64,000 nt of DNA from Vanrija pseudolonga (lineage: Eukaryota; Basidiomycota; Tremellomycetes; Trichosporonales; Trichosporonaceae). The stretch is from the NCBI RefSeq assembly GCF_020906515.1, contig NC_085851.1, positions 1,054,001-1,118,000 on the forward strand, written 5' to 3'. The stretch's first letter is position 1; each line of letters starts with the position of its first letter. Of the stretch, positions 20,653 to 31,566 are shown in pieces. Under the pieces are notes generated by a model. That model did not search any database. It was given only the letters and a program-made list of their open reading frames with translations, and was not told the origin of the DNA. The translations under genes were made by a program, and so were the position numbers.

Positions 20653-22283
20653 TTACACCAGCAGCGGCGAGTCGATCGAACTGATTCCTGGCGGGTTAGC
20701 ACATTGACGCAGACCTCGCACCCCACCAATTGCCACACCGCCCTCGTCGCTCTCACGACCCTTGGTCCTTAGCAGCGTGCCGGCCTCCTTGTTGACCACC
20801 GTCTTGCCGTCGCCGAAGAGCGAGACGCCGTATACGCCCAGCTCGGACACGACATCAGCGAGACGCGGCTTGCCCTCGCCGCCGCGAACGAGCCAGTTGT
20901 GCACGTCCTCGGGCGGCGTGATCAGCTCCATGAGGATGTACCCCTCGCGCTTGGGTGCCTCTCCTGGCCGGCTCTCGGCGTCCAGCTTGGCGAGGTATGG
21001 GGGGATGTCACCACGGTAGATGTTGTTACCGCCACCCTCGCGCTGCGGCTTGAGCACGAAGCGCTCGGGGTGCGACTTGGCCAGCTGCTGCGCCTCCTTG
21101 CCCAGCGGCGAGTCGTCAAGCGGCCACAACCCAGTGAAAGTCTCGCGAAGCGCGTCGATGTCGGCCTGCTTGAGCGTCCCCGCACCAGCACCGAACCCTG
21201 TGTCGGGGCGGGCGGGGTTCAACAAGAACTCCTCGAGTTGTCCTGGTTCCGCGAGGATCTGCTGCACCTTCTTCGCTCCGGCAAGCTGCAGGGCAAGCGA
21301 GGGACACTTGATCGCGGCCGACCGCTCGAGGAACACACGCGTGTCCCACTCCTTGCCGGTCGTGTAGTCGTTGGGCGTGTACGCGGCGCGGTAGTAGATG
21401 ACAGCGACCTCGGCGGGCGCCTCGTTGGGCGTGAGCGGGTTGGGGATGAGGAGGGTCTGCTTGTCACCGCCGTGCTTGGCGAGCACGTCGAGCTCGGCGA
21501 ACGTGTGGCGGATCGACTTGATCCCGTGGGTCGCCTGCAGCTCGTACTGCAGCGCACGCTGGTCAAAGATGTTGCGCTCGCCGTCCTGGGTGACGACGAG
21601 GACAATCGCCTTGGGGTTACCGTACGCCTTCCACGCGTCCGCGAGACCAGCGGCAATGTTCACCAGACTCTTGTTGTCGGGGTACGCAGTCGCGTCGGCA
21701 AGCTGGGGCGCAGCGTCGAAGAACGATCCAGACGCAGCGAGGTAGCGGTGCAGCTCTCCAGCCTTCTGCGACAGGGCGCCGAAGGACGATGCGATGGTGT
21801 TGAACTCGACCTGCTTGATCGCGCTCTCGTTCCCGCTGGCATGGAGGAGATAGTCAGAGCGGAAGATACCGAGCTGGAGAGGCTTCTAGTCAGCTTATCC
21901 CTGTCCCCTAAACCCACCTGCACACGCTGCAGCTCGTCCCGGACGGCCTTCCACCTTGTCCAAAGCTCGGCCTGGAACTCGTCGACCTTGGCGACCTCCT
22001 CAAAGATGCCGTCCAAGAACGCCCAGTCGAGCGCGATGCGCGCGTAGAGCGCATTGTACAGGCGCTGGATGGAGCGCGCGCGCGTGTACTCTGCCCGCGG
22101 GAACGGGGTGGGGAAGAGCGACAGCGGCGCGGCGATGGCGTGGGTCGGCGCGGGCGGCGCGCCGCTCGCCGGGTGCGGGGGGAGGAGCGTGAAGCCGTGC
22201 GCGAGGGCGTAGGTGGATGCTTCGTTGAGTAGCGCGGCGAGCTGCGCGTCGCTCGTCTTGGGTGGCCAGGCTGGGAGCGACAT
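20653..22283 (-). CDS. GSH2: Glutathione synthetase
   Basis: Joins gamma-glutamylcysteine and glycine with ATP to make glutathione; cytosolic ATP-grasp homodimer of the eukaryotic type. Exons 21918-22283, 20727-21873 and 20653-20687 give 515 residues, close to the family length. Visible blocks are RSDYLLHASG, KQVEFNTIASSFG (substrate site), RFVLKPQREGGGNNIY (Gly-rich ATP loop), ILMELI and the conserved end SDEGGVAIG...IDSPLLV. The last intron (20688-20726, 39 nt) is stop-free; removing it restores the conserved C-terminus, which argues that it is spliced. The N-terminal MSLPAWPP start follows the family pattern. Confidence 0.93.
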
Positions 22284-22959
22284 GGTGGTGGTGGGGAGAT
22301 GTGAGGGGGAAGACGAGGAAGGTGAGATGCAAAAGTGGAGGGAGGGCGGGTCGTCGATGATGCAACTGGTTTTGAAGTGACTGGCGTTTGGCTGGCTGCC
22401 TGCGCAGATGAGCAAGCAATACGTGCTGGCTAATCAGCCGTGCCTGGAATATGGGTTTGAGCATTTGGAAGCACCGGACTAGACCGACAACCGAGGCCAC
22501 AGAGGTCCCTGGGTCAACATTTGTTGTTGTTGTCGCCTTCCTCGACAAGAGCACGCGTCGCATCGTACGCATACGAGCTTGCGCCCGGGCACCGCAAGTG
22601 TCTGGCAACATGGCGAACTGGTGACCATCCACACGCATCACAGACGCGCCGAAGTGCAGCTACAAGACGGACTAGACTGGAGTTGCCGATGGCGAGCAAC
22701 GGTCGCCTCGACTGGCCGTGCACGGACCGCCTTCCTCACCTTCCTCGTCTTCCTCCCCCTCCTCGTCTTCCTCGTCTTCCTCCAGTTGACGTGACTTTCT
22801 TCCCTCGACTGATTCAACTCTCCTTCTCCCAACTCATCTCTCTCTCTCTCTCTCTCTCTTCCACTCATCATCACCTTCTCCATCCACCTGCCTACCTCAC
22901 CACCCTCATTGACCCCTCTGACCTGCTCACACCCTAGCCTCACACTCCTCGTCATCACC
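22284..22959. promoter_or_regulatory. Divergent GSH2/MND1 promoter region
   Basis: Contains a CTCTTCCTC-rich tract and a (CT)n run at about 22828-22860, 100 bp before the MND1 start. Confidence 0.45.
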
Positions 22960-23952
22960 ATGTCCAAGCGAGGCCTCAGCCGCGAGGAGAAGAAGACCAA
23001 GAGTGGGTATCACTCCCGTGTTCGCCACTGACCCACCCAGTGCTCGAGCTCTTCCACGAATCTGCAGGTCGCCGCCGCCGAGCACGCTGACCCCAGGCCG
23101 AGTTCTACACCCTCAAGGAGCTCGAGAAGATTGCGCCGAGTGGGTTGCTTAGGCACGCCGCTAGCTAACCCATGCAGAGCAGAAAGGGATTGGTGAGCTG
23201 CAGTCGCACGATGGTCCAGCTCACGCCCAGTCCAACAGACAGTCAAGGAGATCCTCGACGAGCTCGTCTCTGACAACCTCGTCATCTTCGACAAGATGTG
23301 AGTTCACGATTGCCGCCCCGAGCTCACACACTCCAGCGGCACTAGCAACTGTAAGCTCGTCAGGTAGCCCTGCAAGCTCACCCCAGACTACTGGTCCTTC
23401 CCCAGCGCGGCTGGCGCAGCCGTGGGTTTTCCGAGTGCCTCCTTCCCTGACCCACCAGAAACAAGCGCAGCTCGACAAGGCTGCCGTCGAGTCCGAGGCG
23501 CTCAAGACCAAGATCAAGGAGACCAAAGGTGCGCTCAAGGCCGCCGAGAAGGGGCGCGAGGACACTGTGGGTCACCATCTTAGTTGCGTCTGACCCAGCC
23601 AGCCGGAACGCCGCAAGCTCCTCGCCTCGCTCGCAGAAGTGCAGGCCACCTCGGCCTCGCTCAAGGTCGAGCTCGCTGCGTTCGGCGCCGCCGACCCCAT
23701 CATGTACGAGCGCAAGAAGAAGGCCATCGAGGTAGCTAAGGCTGCCTCGGTGCGCTGGACTGGTGGGTGGTGGGAGAAGACTGGAGTAACCCACACAGAC
23801 AATGTGTCGCTCATCGTGTCCTACCTCCGCTTGGCCAGCGGCGAGAGCGAGTCTGACCTTCGTGCTCAGCTCGGTGTTCGTGGGTGTGCACCGGGAGGAA
23901 CTGTCTGACCCATGCAGCCGACAACTGGGACGACCTCGACATCAGCAAGTGA
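22960..23952 (+). CDS. MND1: Meiotic nuclear division protein 1
   Basis: Partner of Hop2; the heterodimer helps Rad51/Dmc1 strand exchange in meiotic recombination (nuclear). Eleven exons (22960-23002, 23041-23063, 23097-23139, 23178-23192, 23231-23297, 23337-23350, 23387-23421, 23459-23566, 23603-23762, 23799-23873, 23918-23952) sum exactly to 205 codons plus stop. The N-terminal winged-helix region is typical: MSKRGLSREEKK, LKELEKIAP, TVKEILDELV and GTSNYYWSFPS. A Lys/Glu-rich coiled coil and an acidic end (DNWDDLDISK) follow. The second intron (23064-23096) must use a GC-AG pair to keep frame. Two exons are only 14-15 nt. Its presence implies a sexual cycle or its recent loss. Confidence 0.93.
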
Positions 23953-24157
23953 GCGATGCTGCTGCGAACAGAACCTGTCAATCATCACTGTATCCGTCAC
24001 CATCCCTCTGTATCTCCCATCACACAACAGCTTCCTCCATTGCAATGCATTGGTTTAGCGTCAAAAGAACAGGCTTTACAAATGGTACACAGCGGGGCCA
24101 CCGCTTCTTGTTGAATGTTGTGTTTTGAGGGTTCGGTTACATGACCGTTCTCCTGCC

Positions 24158-25853
24158 CTAGTTGAAGTCGGGCTTGAAGAGGGCCGAGATGGACTCGCCG
24201 TTGTGAGTCCTGCGGATAGACTCGGCGATGACAGGCGCAATGTCGACAATGTCCATGAGGCCGTCAGAGACGGCTAGCCTGTCGGTTTGGTCGATCGAGT
24301 TGGTGACAATGAGCTTCTTGAGGGGCACTTGCCTCATCTGCTCCATTGTCGTCTCGGACAAGAGGCCGTGGCAGACAACGGCGTAAACCTCGGTCGCGCC
24401 GTGCTGAGTGAGCACCTGGGACGCGAGGCGGACCGTGTGGCCGGTGTCGATCATGTCGTCGATGAGGATGGCAACACGGCCCCTGACGTCGCCGACAAGG
24501 AGCTCCATGACGTCGTGCTGGTGGTCGTGCTCGTCGTCAACGTCGCCGTTGTGGCTGCCGCTGTCCGAGCCCGTGGGGGTGGGCGGGACGGTAGGAACCG
24601 ACGTATTGGACAGGTCGCGCTTGCGCTTGCGGTTGATCAGCGCAAAGTCGAGGTTGAGCTGGTCGGCGAGGGCCGTGGCGCGCTTGGCACCACCGGCATC
24701 AGGCGAGACAATGATGGCGTTGCGCCAGCCCGGAATCTCCTGCTTGATGTAGCGGACCATGCTGGGCTCGGAGAAGAGGTTGTCGACGGGAATGTCGAAG
24801 AAGCCCTGGATCTGCGAGGCGTGGAGGTCCATCGTGATAACGTGGTCCGCACCGGCGACGGCGAGAAGGTTGGCGACAAGCCTGAGTGGTTAGCTGGGTT
24901 CAGATGTCAATGCTGCAGCTCACTTGGCCGTGATAGGGGCACGCGACTTGTCCTTCTTGTCCTGACGGGCATAGGGGTAGCAGGGGATGACGGCAGTGAT
25001 GCGCTTGGCCGAGGCAGTCTTGCACGCTGGAGATGTTAGTGGTGCTCAGGCGGAGAGGTAGGCGCTGGGTTTGAGGCGGTCGTTACGCCGACGCCCTAGG
25101 TGGACAGCTCCAGTCGCCGGCGTACTCCGAGCACGATACGCGCTGGTCGGAGGTGTGAGGATAGCCCACAGGGAGGCATCCGTACCACAGCGACGCACTA
25201 CACAGCCACACTGCCTCCATCACACTTACCCGAGATGAGAATCAACAGCTCCATGATGTGGTCGTTGATATCAGGGGGCGAGGGGCTCTGGAGGATGAAG
25301 ACGTCCTCATCACGGACCGACTGGTGGATCTGGACGCTCGTCTCGAGCGACAAGAACTTGGACACATGGCACGGCGTGAGCGGGATACCGAGGCTGTGAG
25401 TGTCGAGTGATGGTTGGCGGCAGTGACGGATATTTTGAGACGACGCGATCAAGCGAGCCAATGTAATTGTCGGATGCACATCGCGTGAGGGGAACCGAGC
25501 GTCAGCGACTGATGCTTTTGCTTTTGCAGGTTTGTCTCTGGCATCCGAGACGGCCGAGGGGAGCAACGGGCTGCACATCGCGACCACGACAGCCGTCGAG
25601 AGCACGTTTATGCACCCGACTTGGCATCCATGGAACGCGGTCAAGACATCTCCTAGCGCCGTTTCGTCGGCGCCGCCCCTTGCTCACTCCTCCACCATGC
25701 CGATGCCCAGCTCTCACACTCACCGGGAAGCGACGGCCTCGGCGAGCTTGGGGTGGGCGTTGCCTGCGCTCGTGGTCAGAAACCGGCTCTTGTTCTTGGG
25801 CAGTCTGTCTGCGCACCCGTGAGGAGACGGATCGAGTTGCCCTTCTGGTGCAT
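24158..25853 (-). CDS. Ribose-phosphate pyrophosphokinase (PRPP synthetase)
   Basis: Makes PRPP from ribose 5-phosphate and ATP for purine, pyrimidine, His, Trp and NAD synthesis; cytosolic. Exons 25817-25853, 25724-25763, 25230-25393, 24924-25026 and 24158-24881 sum to 355 residues. Motifs are [22 protein letters not shown], the metal/ATP site [12 protein letters not shown] and the PRPP loop [13 protein letters not shown] Ser/Pro/His/Asp-rich insert of about 35 residues follows INRKRKRD, a place where some fungal Prs subunits carry a non-homologous region. The 330-nt and 203-nt introns are far longer than others here. The start [13 protein letters not shown] fits the family. Confidence 0.92.
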
Positions 25854-26658
25854 TTCGGCGGTGGTGATTGGGTCCGGGGTGGGAGGTGAGGTGGGTGCGG
25901 TGTGGGTGCGATGGGCTATGAGCTAGCTCGTGATGCGCGCTTTTGTTGGTCTATGAGTGGTGCTTTGGGGAGTGGGGGTGGGGTGTGATGCGCAAGCGCA
26001 GTGGGTGATGATCCACACCGGGGGTCGGCGTCGACTGATGAGAGGGTTGGGTGAGGAGGAGGAGCAAGGTGGTTGCGACACGCCGAAAAGAATTGGCTGG
26101 CCTGGCTGGCTGGGAGACCGGGTGCCCGAAAGAGCGCCCTCTGCGGGGTCTCCCAAATAATCGTCGGCCTCATTTCCGCGACTTGCGACTGACGCGACGG
26201 CCAACAACAGCCCCGCGCCGCGTAATTCTCATTACAAAATACTCGTGTCACCATTTCCTATTTGAATTTCAACTAGAGCGACGAGTCTGGGCTTGGTCGC
26301 GGCGCGTCGAAATTTTCAGTGCCACAGCCCTTCACAACGTCATCTTGGGAATGAAAAATGTGGCGACGAATGACGTGGAATTGACGGGTATCAAGGGAGA
26401 TGGAATTGAATGTTGCAAGCGTGGCGCAGGTGGTGGTGGTGCAACGCGCCGCGAGGACGGGTGGTGGTGATCGACAAGGTGGTCGATGCCATCAACCTCC
26501 TCTCTCTCCTCCTCCTTCACGCCAGTCGGCATCACCCCGCAACACCCCTCGCTCTCGAACCGTTAACTCGGTGCACAGACGAGACATCTCCGGAGCACAC
26601 TTTCTGCCCGCACAGCGCACATTTCAACGCCGAGCCATACAACCCACGACAATCACAA
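25854..26658. promoter_or_regulatory. Divergent PRS/eIF2A promoter region
   Basis: About 800 bp between two housekeeping genes transcribed apart. It has an AT-richer core around 26220-26400. No separate gene seen. Confidence 0.45.
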
Positions 26659-29001
26659 ATGGCTTCTGCTCAGTACGCCTGTAAGTGGTCATCTCAAGCA
26701 CTCGGGCCCGAGTGTCCCACAGCACCGTAACTAACTTGCCAGTCCGCGCGCAAAAAGTTACCGGCATCGCCGACAGCCCAAGCTGGGCCGTGACCGGCCG
26801 CGTCCCTGCGTGAGTGGGATCGCGTGGAGCGATGGAGCAGAGCTCCTCGAACAATAGCTGACAGCAACAGTGACGCGGCCGCGACCAGGGCATTCGCCTA
26901 CTCGCCCGACGGCCAGTGGTTCGCCTACGCCTCGGCCGAGACGTGAGTCTGCCATCTCATCGCGCCGAACTTGCGCTAACCTTGCAGCGTCGAGCTCCTG
27001 TCCGCAGCTGACGAGCCGACCTCGGCACCTCGCACCATCGCGCAGGCCAACGTCGTGGCCGTCAGCTTCTCGCCCAAGTCGAGCTGGCTGTTCACGTACG
27101 AGCGGCCCGTTAAGAGCGACACGGACGTGCACAAGAACGTCAAGGCATGGGACATTGCCACGGGAGAGAACGTCGGCGGGTGGTACTGGAAGACGGGCGA
27201 CGACTGGTGAGTGTTGGCACGGCGAGATGGTCTGGGCGAGGCGGGCGCGCGTCGCGCGGCAGTGCTCGCCTCGCCTATCGATAAAACATCGCTAATCCCC
27301 AGGGTTCCGACCATCACCGCCGACGAGGCCCACCTCCTTCGCCCAACCGCGTCCGACCTGCTCGTCTTCACCCCGCCGCTTGCGCCGCGCCCCGTGACCC
27401 GCCTCAAGGGTGACGGCCAGATCAAGAACGTGTTCCTCTCGGCCCCGACGTCCCTGCCCGAGGGTGCCACGAGCAGCAAGCCGATCAGGCCGTACCAGGA
27501 GCCTGCGGTTGCCGTCTGGGTCGGCGAGAAGAAGGGCGCGCCTGCCAGCGTCGCCCTCTACCCCCTCTCATCGCTCCTCGGCAAGGCTCAGGCCGCCAAC
27601 GGCGAGGTCGAGCAGACTGAGAACCGTGACTTCCCGATGACCCTGTCGAGGAAGGCATTCTACAAGGCGGACAAGCTCAACGTCAAGTGGAACAATGCCG
27701 GTACTATGGTGGGTTGACAACTGATGCGACGGGAGCTCACCCACCAGGCCCTGTTCCTCACCCACACCGACGTCGACAACACTGGCAAGTCGTACTACGG
27801 CGAGACGAACCTCTACCTCGTTGGCCTGGACGGCAAGTTTGACGGCCTTGTCGACCTCGACAAGGAGGGCCCCATCTACGACTTTAACTGGAACCCCAAC
27901 TCGCGCGAGTTCACCGTGTGCTACGGCTGTGAGTTAATGGCATCCTGTAGTTCCTCTCTAACTCTCCAGACATGCCCGCCAGGACGCAGACCTACGACCT
28001 CAAGGCCAAGCCTACCCACCTTTGGGGTAACAACCCGCGCAACTTTGTCCTCTACCAGCCCCAGGGCCGCCTCCTGCTCTCGGCAGGTTTCGGTAACCTT
28101 GCTGGCGGTATCGACATCTGGGAGGTTAGCACAAGGAAAAAGATTGCCGAGTTTACCGCGTCCAACTCGTCGCACTGCGAGTGGTCGCCATGCGGTCGCT
28201 ACATCCTCACTGCTACCCTGTCTCCTCGTCTTCGTGTCGACAACGGTGTCAAGATCTGGTGGGCCGGTGGCCAGCTCCTGCACATCCACCCCCAGGACGA
28301 CCTCTACCAGGCCAGCTTCCGCCCCGGCAAGGTCGAGGACACGCCGACCTTCCCGGCCGTTGTGCCCAAGGCTCCCGAGGCGAACCCCAGTGTTGCGCAG
28401 TTCAAGTCGGACAAGGAGGAGAACGGTGGTGAGTGCGATGGCGAAAGCACCGAGGTCATCGCTCACACATTCAGTCGCTGCCAAGCCCATGGGTGCCTAC
28501 CGCCCTCCTGGAGCTCGCGGAAACGCCGCCTCGGACGCGTACCTCCGTCGCGACGACGACTCTGCTCCCTCGTCTGGCGCCTCAACGCCAATGTTCAAGG
28601 GCGGCAAGCCCGCCCAGCGTTACATTCCCGGCGGTGGTGTTCCCGGTGCTCCTCCTGGAGCGGCCGCCGACAAGGGCGAGAAGAAGAAGCGCACCAGGAG
28701 CAAGAACAAGAAGGGCCAGGACGCTGCTGCCGAGGACGTGCCTGCTGCGGCTATTGCCAAGCTCGAGGTGACTGCCGAGGCGGCTGCTGGTGACGACGAC
28801 GCCAACACCAAGAAGATCCGCAACCTCACCAAGAAGGTAAGCTGCGAAGCAGGCAGACAGCTGACACCCCAGCTCAAGGCTATTGACGACCTCAAGGCCC
28901 GTGTGGCCAAGGGCGAGGTCCTCGAGAAGACGCAGCTTCAGAAGATTGAGACCGAGGCCAGCGTGCGGTCCGAGATTCAGTCGCTCGGCGGCGATGCTTA
29001 G
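26659..29001 (+). CDS. Eukaryotic translation initiation factor 2A
   Basis: eIF2A-type non-canonical initiator tRNA binding factor, cytosolic, ribosome associated. Nine exons (26659-26680, 26743-26809, 26871-26942, 26988-27206, 27303-27708, 27748-27928, 27970-28428, 28475-28836, 28873-29001) sum to 638 residues, close to yeast eIF2A. A WD-like beta-propeller fills about residues 1-440 (FAYSPDGQWFAYAS, GPIYDFNWNPNSREF, GNNPRNFVLYQPQGR, ASNSSHCEWSPCGRY are typical). After it come the GAYRPPGARG motif, a Lys/Arg tract (KGEKKKRTRSKNKKG) and a C-terminal helical region. Confidence 0.93.
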
Positions 29002-29311
29002 GTTTAGGCGGTTATAGTACATCACGACGACACGACGGCGCGTAAAAGCCGTGGCGCACACTCATTTGGCGCCACGGCCTACTGGCAACTTGCAGTACCT
29101 TGCCTCACACACCACCCCTTCCCACCCGTTATCATGTCATGGCATCTATGCATTACATTGTTGTCGCGGGGTGAGCGGCCGTGCGTCTCGGGCTACGCGA
29201 CGCGACGCGAAACGGCGCACGCAGCAGGCGATGACGCGACGAGAGGACGACACCCTTGCACGTCGCGTCAAGGAGCACACCGGCATGCCGCCCCGCACCG
29301 CAATGAGCCGA
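29002..29311. other. Short intergenic between convergent genes
   Basis: 3' flanks of eIF2A and the SERF-like gene; nothing else seen. Confidence 0.4.
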
Positions 29312-29723
29312 CTACTTCTTCTTAGAGCCGCCCTTTGCGTCGTCGCCGCCACCCTCAGCAGCGGCCTTCTTAGCCTGTATCACGGTGAGCATTGAACACC
29401 AAACGCGCAAGTCGAATCAACCCACGGCAATCCTACGCGTCGTCAGCTTTGTCCAGCGCTAAGCCACTCACTTCTCCTGCAGTGCCTTGGCGTCGCTAGT
29501 GTCATCAGTTCAGCACCAGTGCCCAAGCCGCCACCGGCACACTCACGCCTCGCGCCGAGCATTGGGATCGCCAGTCTGCTTCTTCTTGCCGGCGTTCCTG
29601 ATGTCAGAGTGTACCACACCGACGACAACTCACAGCTTGGCGAGGTTCTTTGCGCGGTCGCGGTCACGCTGGTCGCCACCTGATTGTCGTTAGCGCATCT
29701 CATGTTCCGCACGCACGGGTCAT
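29312..29723 (-). CDS. SERF/4F5-like small protein, 65 aa
   Basis: Six exons: 29717-29723 (7 nt), 29635-29679, 29547-29598, 29472-29495, 29426-29432 (7 nt) and 29312-29374; total 198 nt in frame. The product starts MTRGDQRDRDRAKN, the hallmark of the SERF (small EDRK-rich factor) family, continues with GKKKQTGDPNARREADAK and ends in a Lys-rich tail GGSKKK. Animal SERF proteins promote amyloid aggregation and bind nucleic acids; the fungal role is unknown. The family N-terminus appears only if the first 7-nt exon is used, which supports the model. Confidence 0.85.
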
Positions 29724-30166
29724 GCTTGCTGCTTGTCTAGGTGATGGTGGTGGGTGTGTTCGAACTCGATGCCGACGAAGCGCGACACTTTGTTGGGTTC
29801 TGGTGGCTTTTGTGAGCTGGCGCTGCGGTAGGGCGGGAGTATTGTCACGTGATTGTCCGTGATCGGCGTGGCGCAGAAGTACATTTGTTGGTGGCTGCGG
29901 CGCTGGTGGACGGAAGCGGCCGGCGTGATGAGCACACATGTTGGGCTGTATGCGGCTCCTGCCTGCACGACAACACCGTGTGAGGCATGACTGTCACTTG
30001 GGCGTATCGACAGGCAAGTGAGGCGCAGGAGGAGGCGTACCGTGACCGCCCGGAACGCCCACCGAAGAGTGTGCGCAGACACCACACTCCTGCTGATGGT
30101 CGTCGTCAACAAAACTCAGCTCCCGAGATACAGGCATCACAAGGTTACACACCCCACCCAAAAACA
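29724..30166. other. Intergenic upstream of the SERF-like gene
   Basis: Promoter side of the SERF-like gene and 3' flank of the tRNA pair. A T-run just after the tRNA at 30161-30165 (read on the minus strand) is a Pol III terminator. Confidence 0.5.
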
Positions 30167-30253
30167 GCGCGCTGCAGGGGTCGAACCTACGACCGTTGGT
30201 TCTCCAGTGATAACTGACCGAAGGCCAACGCTCTGCCACTGAGCTAAGCGCGC
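30166..30253 (-). tRNA. tRNA with intron, probably Arg (anticodon TCG)
   Basis: Acceptor GCGCGCT pairs with AGCGCGC, the D arm is GCTC/GAGC, and the T arm is GTAGG-TTCGACC-CCTGC. The anticodon loop CTTCGG plus an intron of about 16 nt gives TCG. The 31-39 pair is C-A and the discriminator base would be U, so the exact anticodon and identity are tentative. Confidence 0.75.
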
Positions 30254-30289
30254 ATCCTTTTGTTTGTGCGCCCTTGGACGGGGCGCAAC

Positions 30290-30375
30290 TGACCTCTGGC
30301 GGGATCGAACCGCCGACCTCATGCGTAACGCTTCGAGTGTTAAGCATGCGCTCTAACCAGCTGAGCTAAGTGGCC
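30290..30375 (-). tRNA. tRNA-Val (AAC) with intron
   Basis: Acceptor GGCCACT against AGAGGTC (one A-A mismatch), D arm GCTC/GAGC, anticodon stem CATGC/GCATG, loop TTAACA...C with a 12-nt intron, T arm GGCGG-TTCGATC-CCGCC, discriminator A. It lies 36 bp upstream of the previous tRNA on the same strand. Confidence 0.88.
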
Positions 30376-31566
30376 TTGGTGTCTTCGCGAGGGCTAAGCT
30401 GGGTGTGGGGTGGCTGGGGCGTGGGTGGACAGCGATAGGGCGGCGCCGTCGCCGTCGCCGAGCTCCGAGCACGCTGGTGCCATGCTCGGACCGTGCCGAT
30501 GCGGCTGTGGCCCCAGTTTCAGTGCTACATATGTAGCTTGCCAGGCAGGCCACCCTGCCCTCCCTGCCACAAGCGATCGCTTGACCGCACAAGTTCCGAT
30601 TGTTCCGCTCCTCCCTCTTGGCATCCACGGCTTTCGTGTTTCACCCTCCTCCAACCTCTCCAAATCCACCAAGTCTGATATCTGCTCCACCATCACAGCA
30701 GCTGACACGGGGACAGCCAAGCTGATTCTCACAGCGTTGCGTGGGGCATCATCTTCGCTCCACACGACTGTACATCGTCGACGACAACATGAGATGGGGA
30801 TGATGATACTCGACAGACCTCTGACCCCCCACACTGACGCCCGTCTGACGTTGATCCAGCTCCACCGACACCCCCACACCAGCTCGCCAAGCCATGCCAA
30901 CGCCCCCCACGTACTCTTGCACCTCGGATATCTAGCGGGCTGTAGCCGAACCTGTCCCGCCGTCCGTCTGAGGGCGCGGCGCCGAGATTCGCGAGCAACC
31001 CTATTATCCAGCTGGGCAATGTGGACGGCACATGTCCACAACGTGAGGCACATGTCAAGGGCGGCTCACAACCGCGCTCCCCATCGGCATACCGGCCCAC
31101 CAGTGTGGGGTAGCTGCGAGGTAGCAAGCGCCAAGGCGGCTCGGCGCTGCGTCTGATTCGGTCTCCAAGCGGTATATCCGCGGATCTGTGGTCTCTGAAT
31201 GGCTGTCCATGTCGTCGCTGGCTGGCGCGCGCGTCCTCCGCCTCCACTTGCACCACCCACAACGACGAGTCACTCGACTCGGGCCAATTGTGGGGCCTCA
31301 CCAGTGCCACGCTCAAGATCCGCCGGAATGGGCTCGCAGATCGAGACGAGCGAAGTGCCGAGGCGGGGGCTGCGCTTGGCGGCAGCGATCGTGGCTCCCT
31401 CCCTCTCCCAAAGCAAACGTGGCACACAGCAGGCGGGTGTCGCCAGCCAACTCAATTATCGCCTCCCCCACAACGCGGAGGTCGGAACCCCGCGGGCTTG
31501 ACGCAGGCATATAAAGCAAGGTGCTTGAGCCCTTGTTGGCCCCGCAAGCCTCTCTATCTACTCACT
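30376..31566. other. Intergenic, promoter of the Dal5-like gene
   Basis: No convincing gene. TATAAAG at 31510-31516 lies 51 bp before the ATG at 31567. Confidence 0.45.

Noticed and set aside
20899-22047. 382-codon + strand frame
   Set aside because: Antisense shadow of GSH2, which has clear conserved motifs.
22828-22860. (CT)n run as a possible mobile-element edge
   Set aside because: No target duplication or element body; it is a simple pyrimidine tract in a promoter.
30394-31427. Overlapping frames of 219-248 codons on both strands
   Set aside because: No family resemblance, and they compete with each other in the same DNA.
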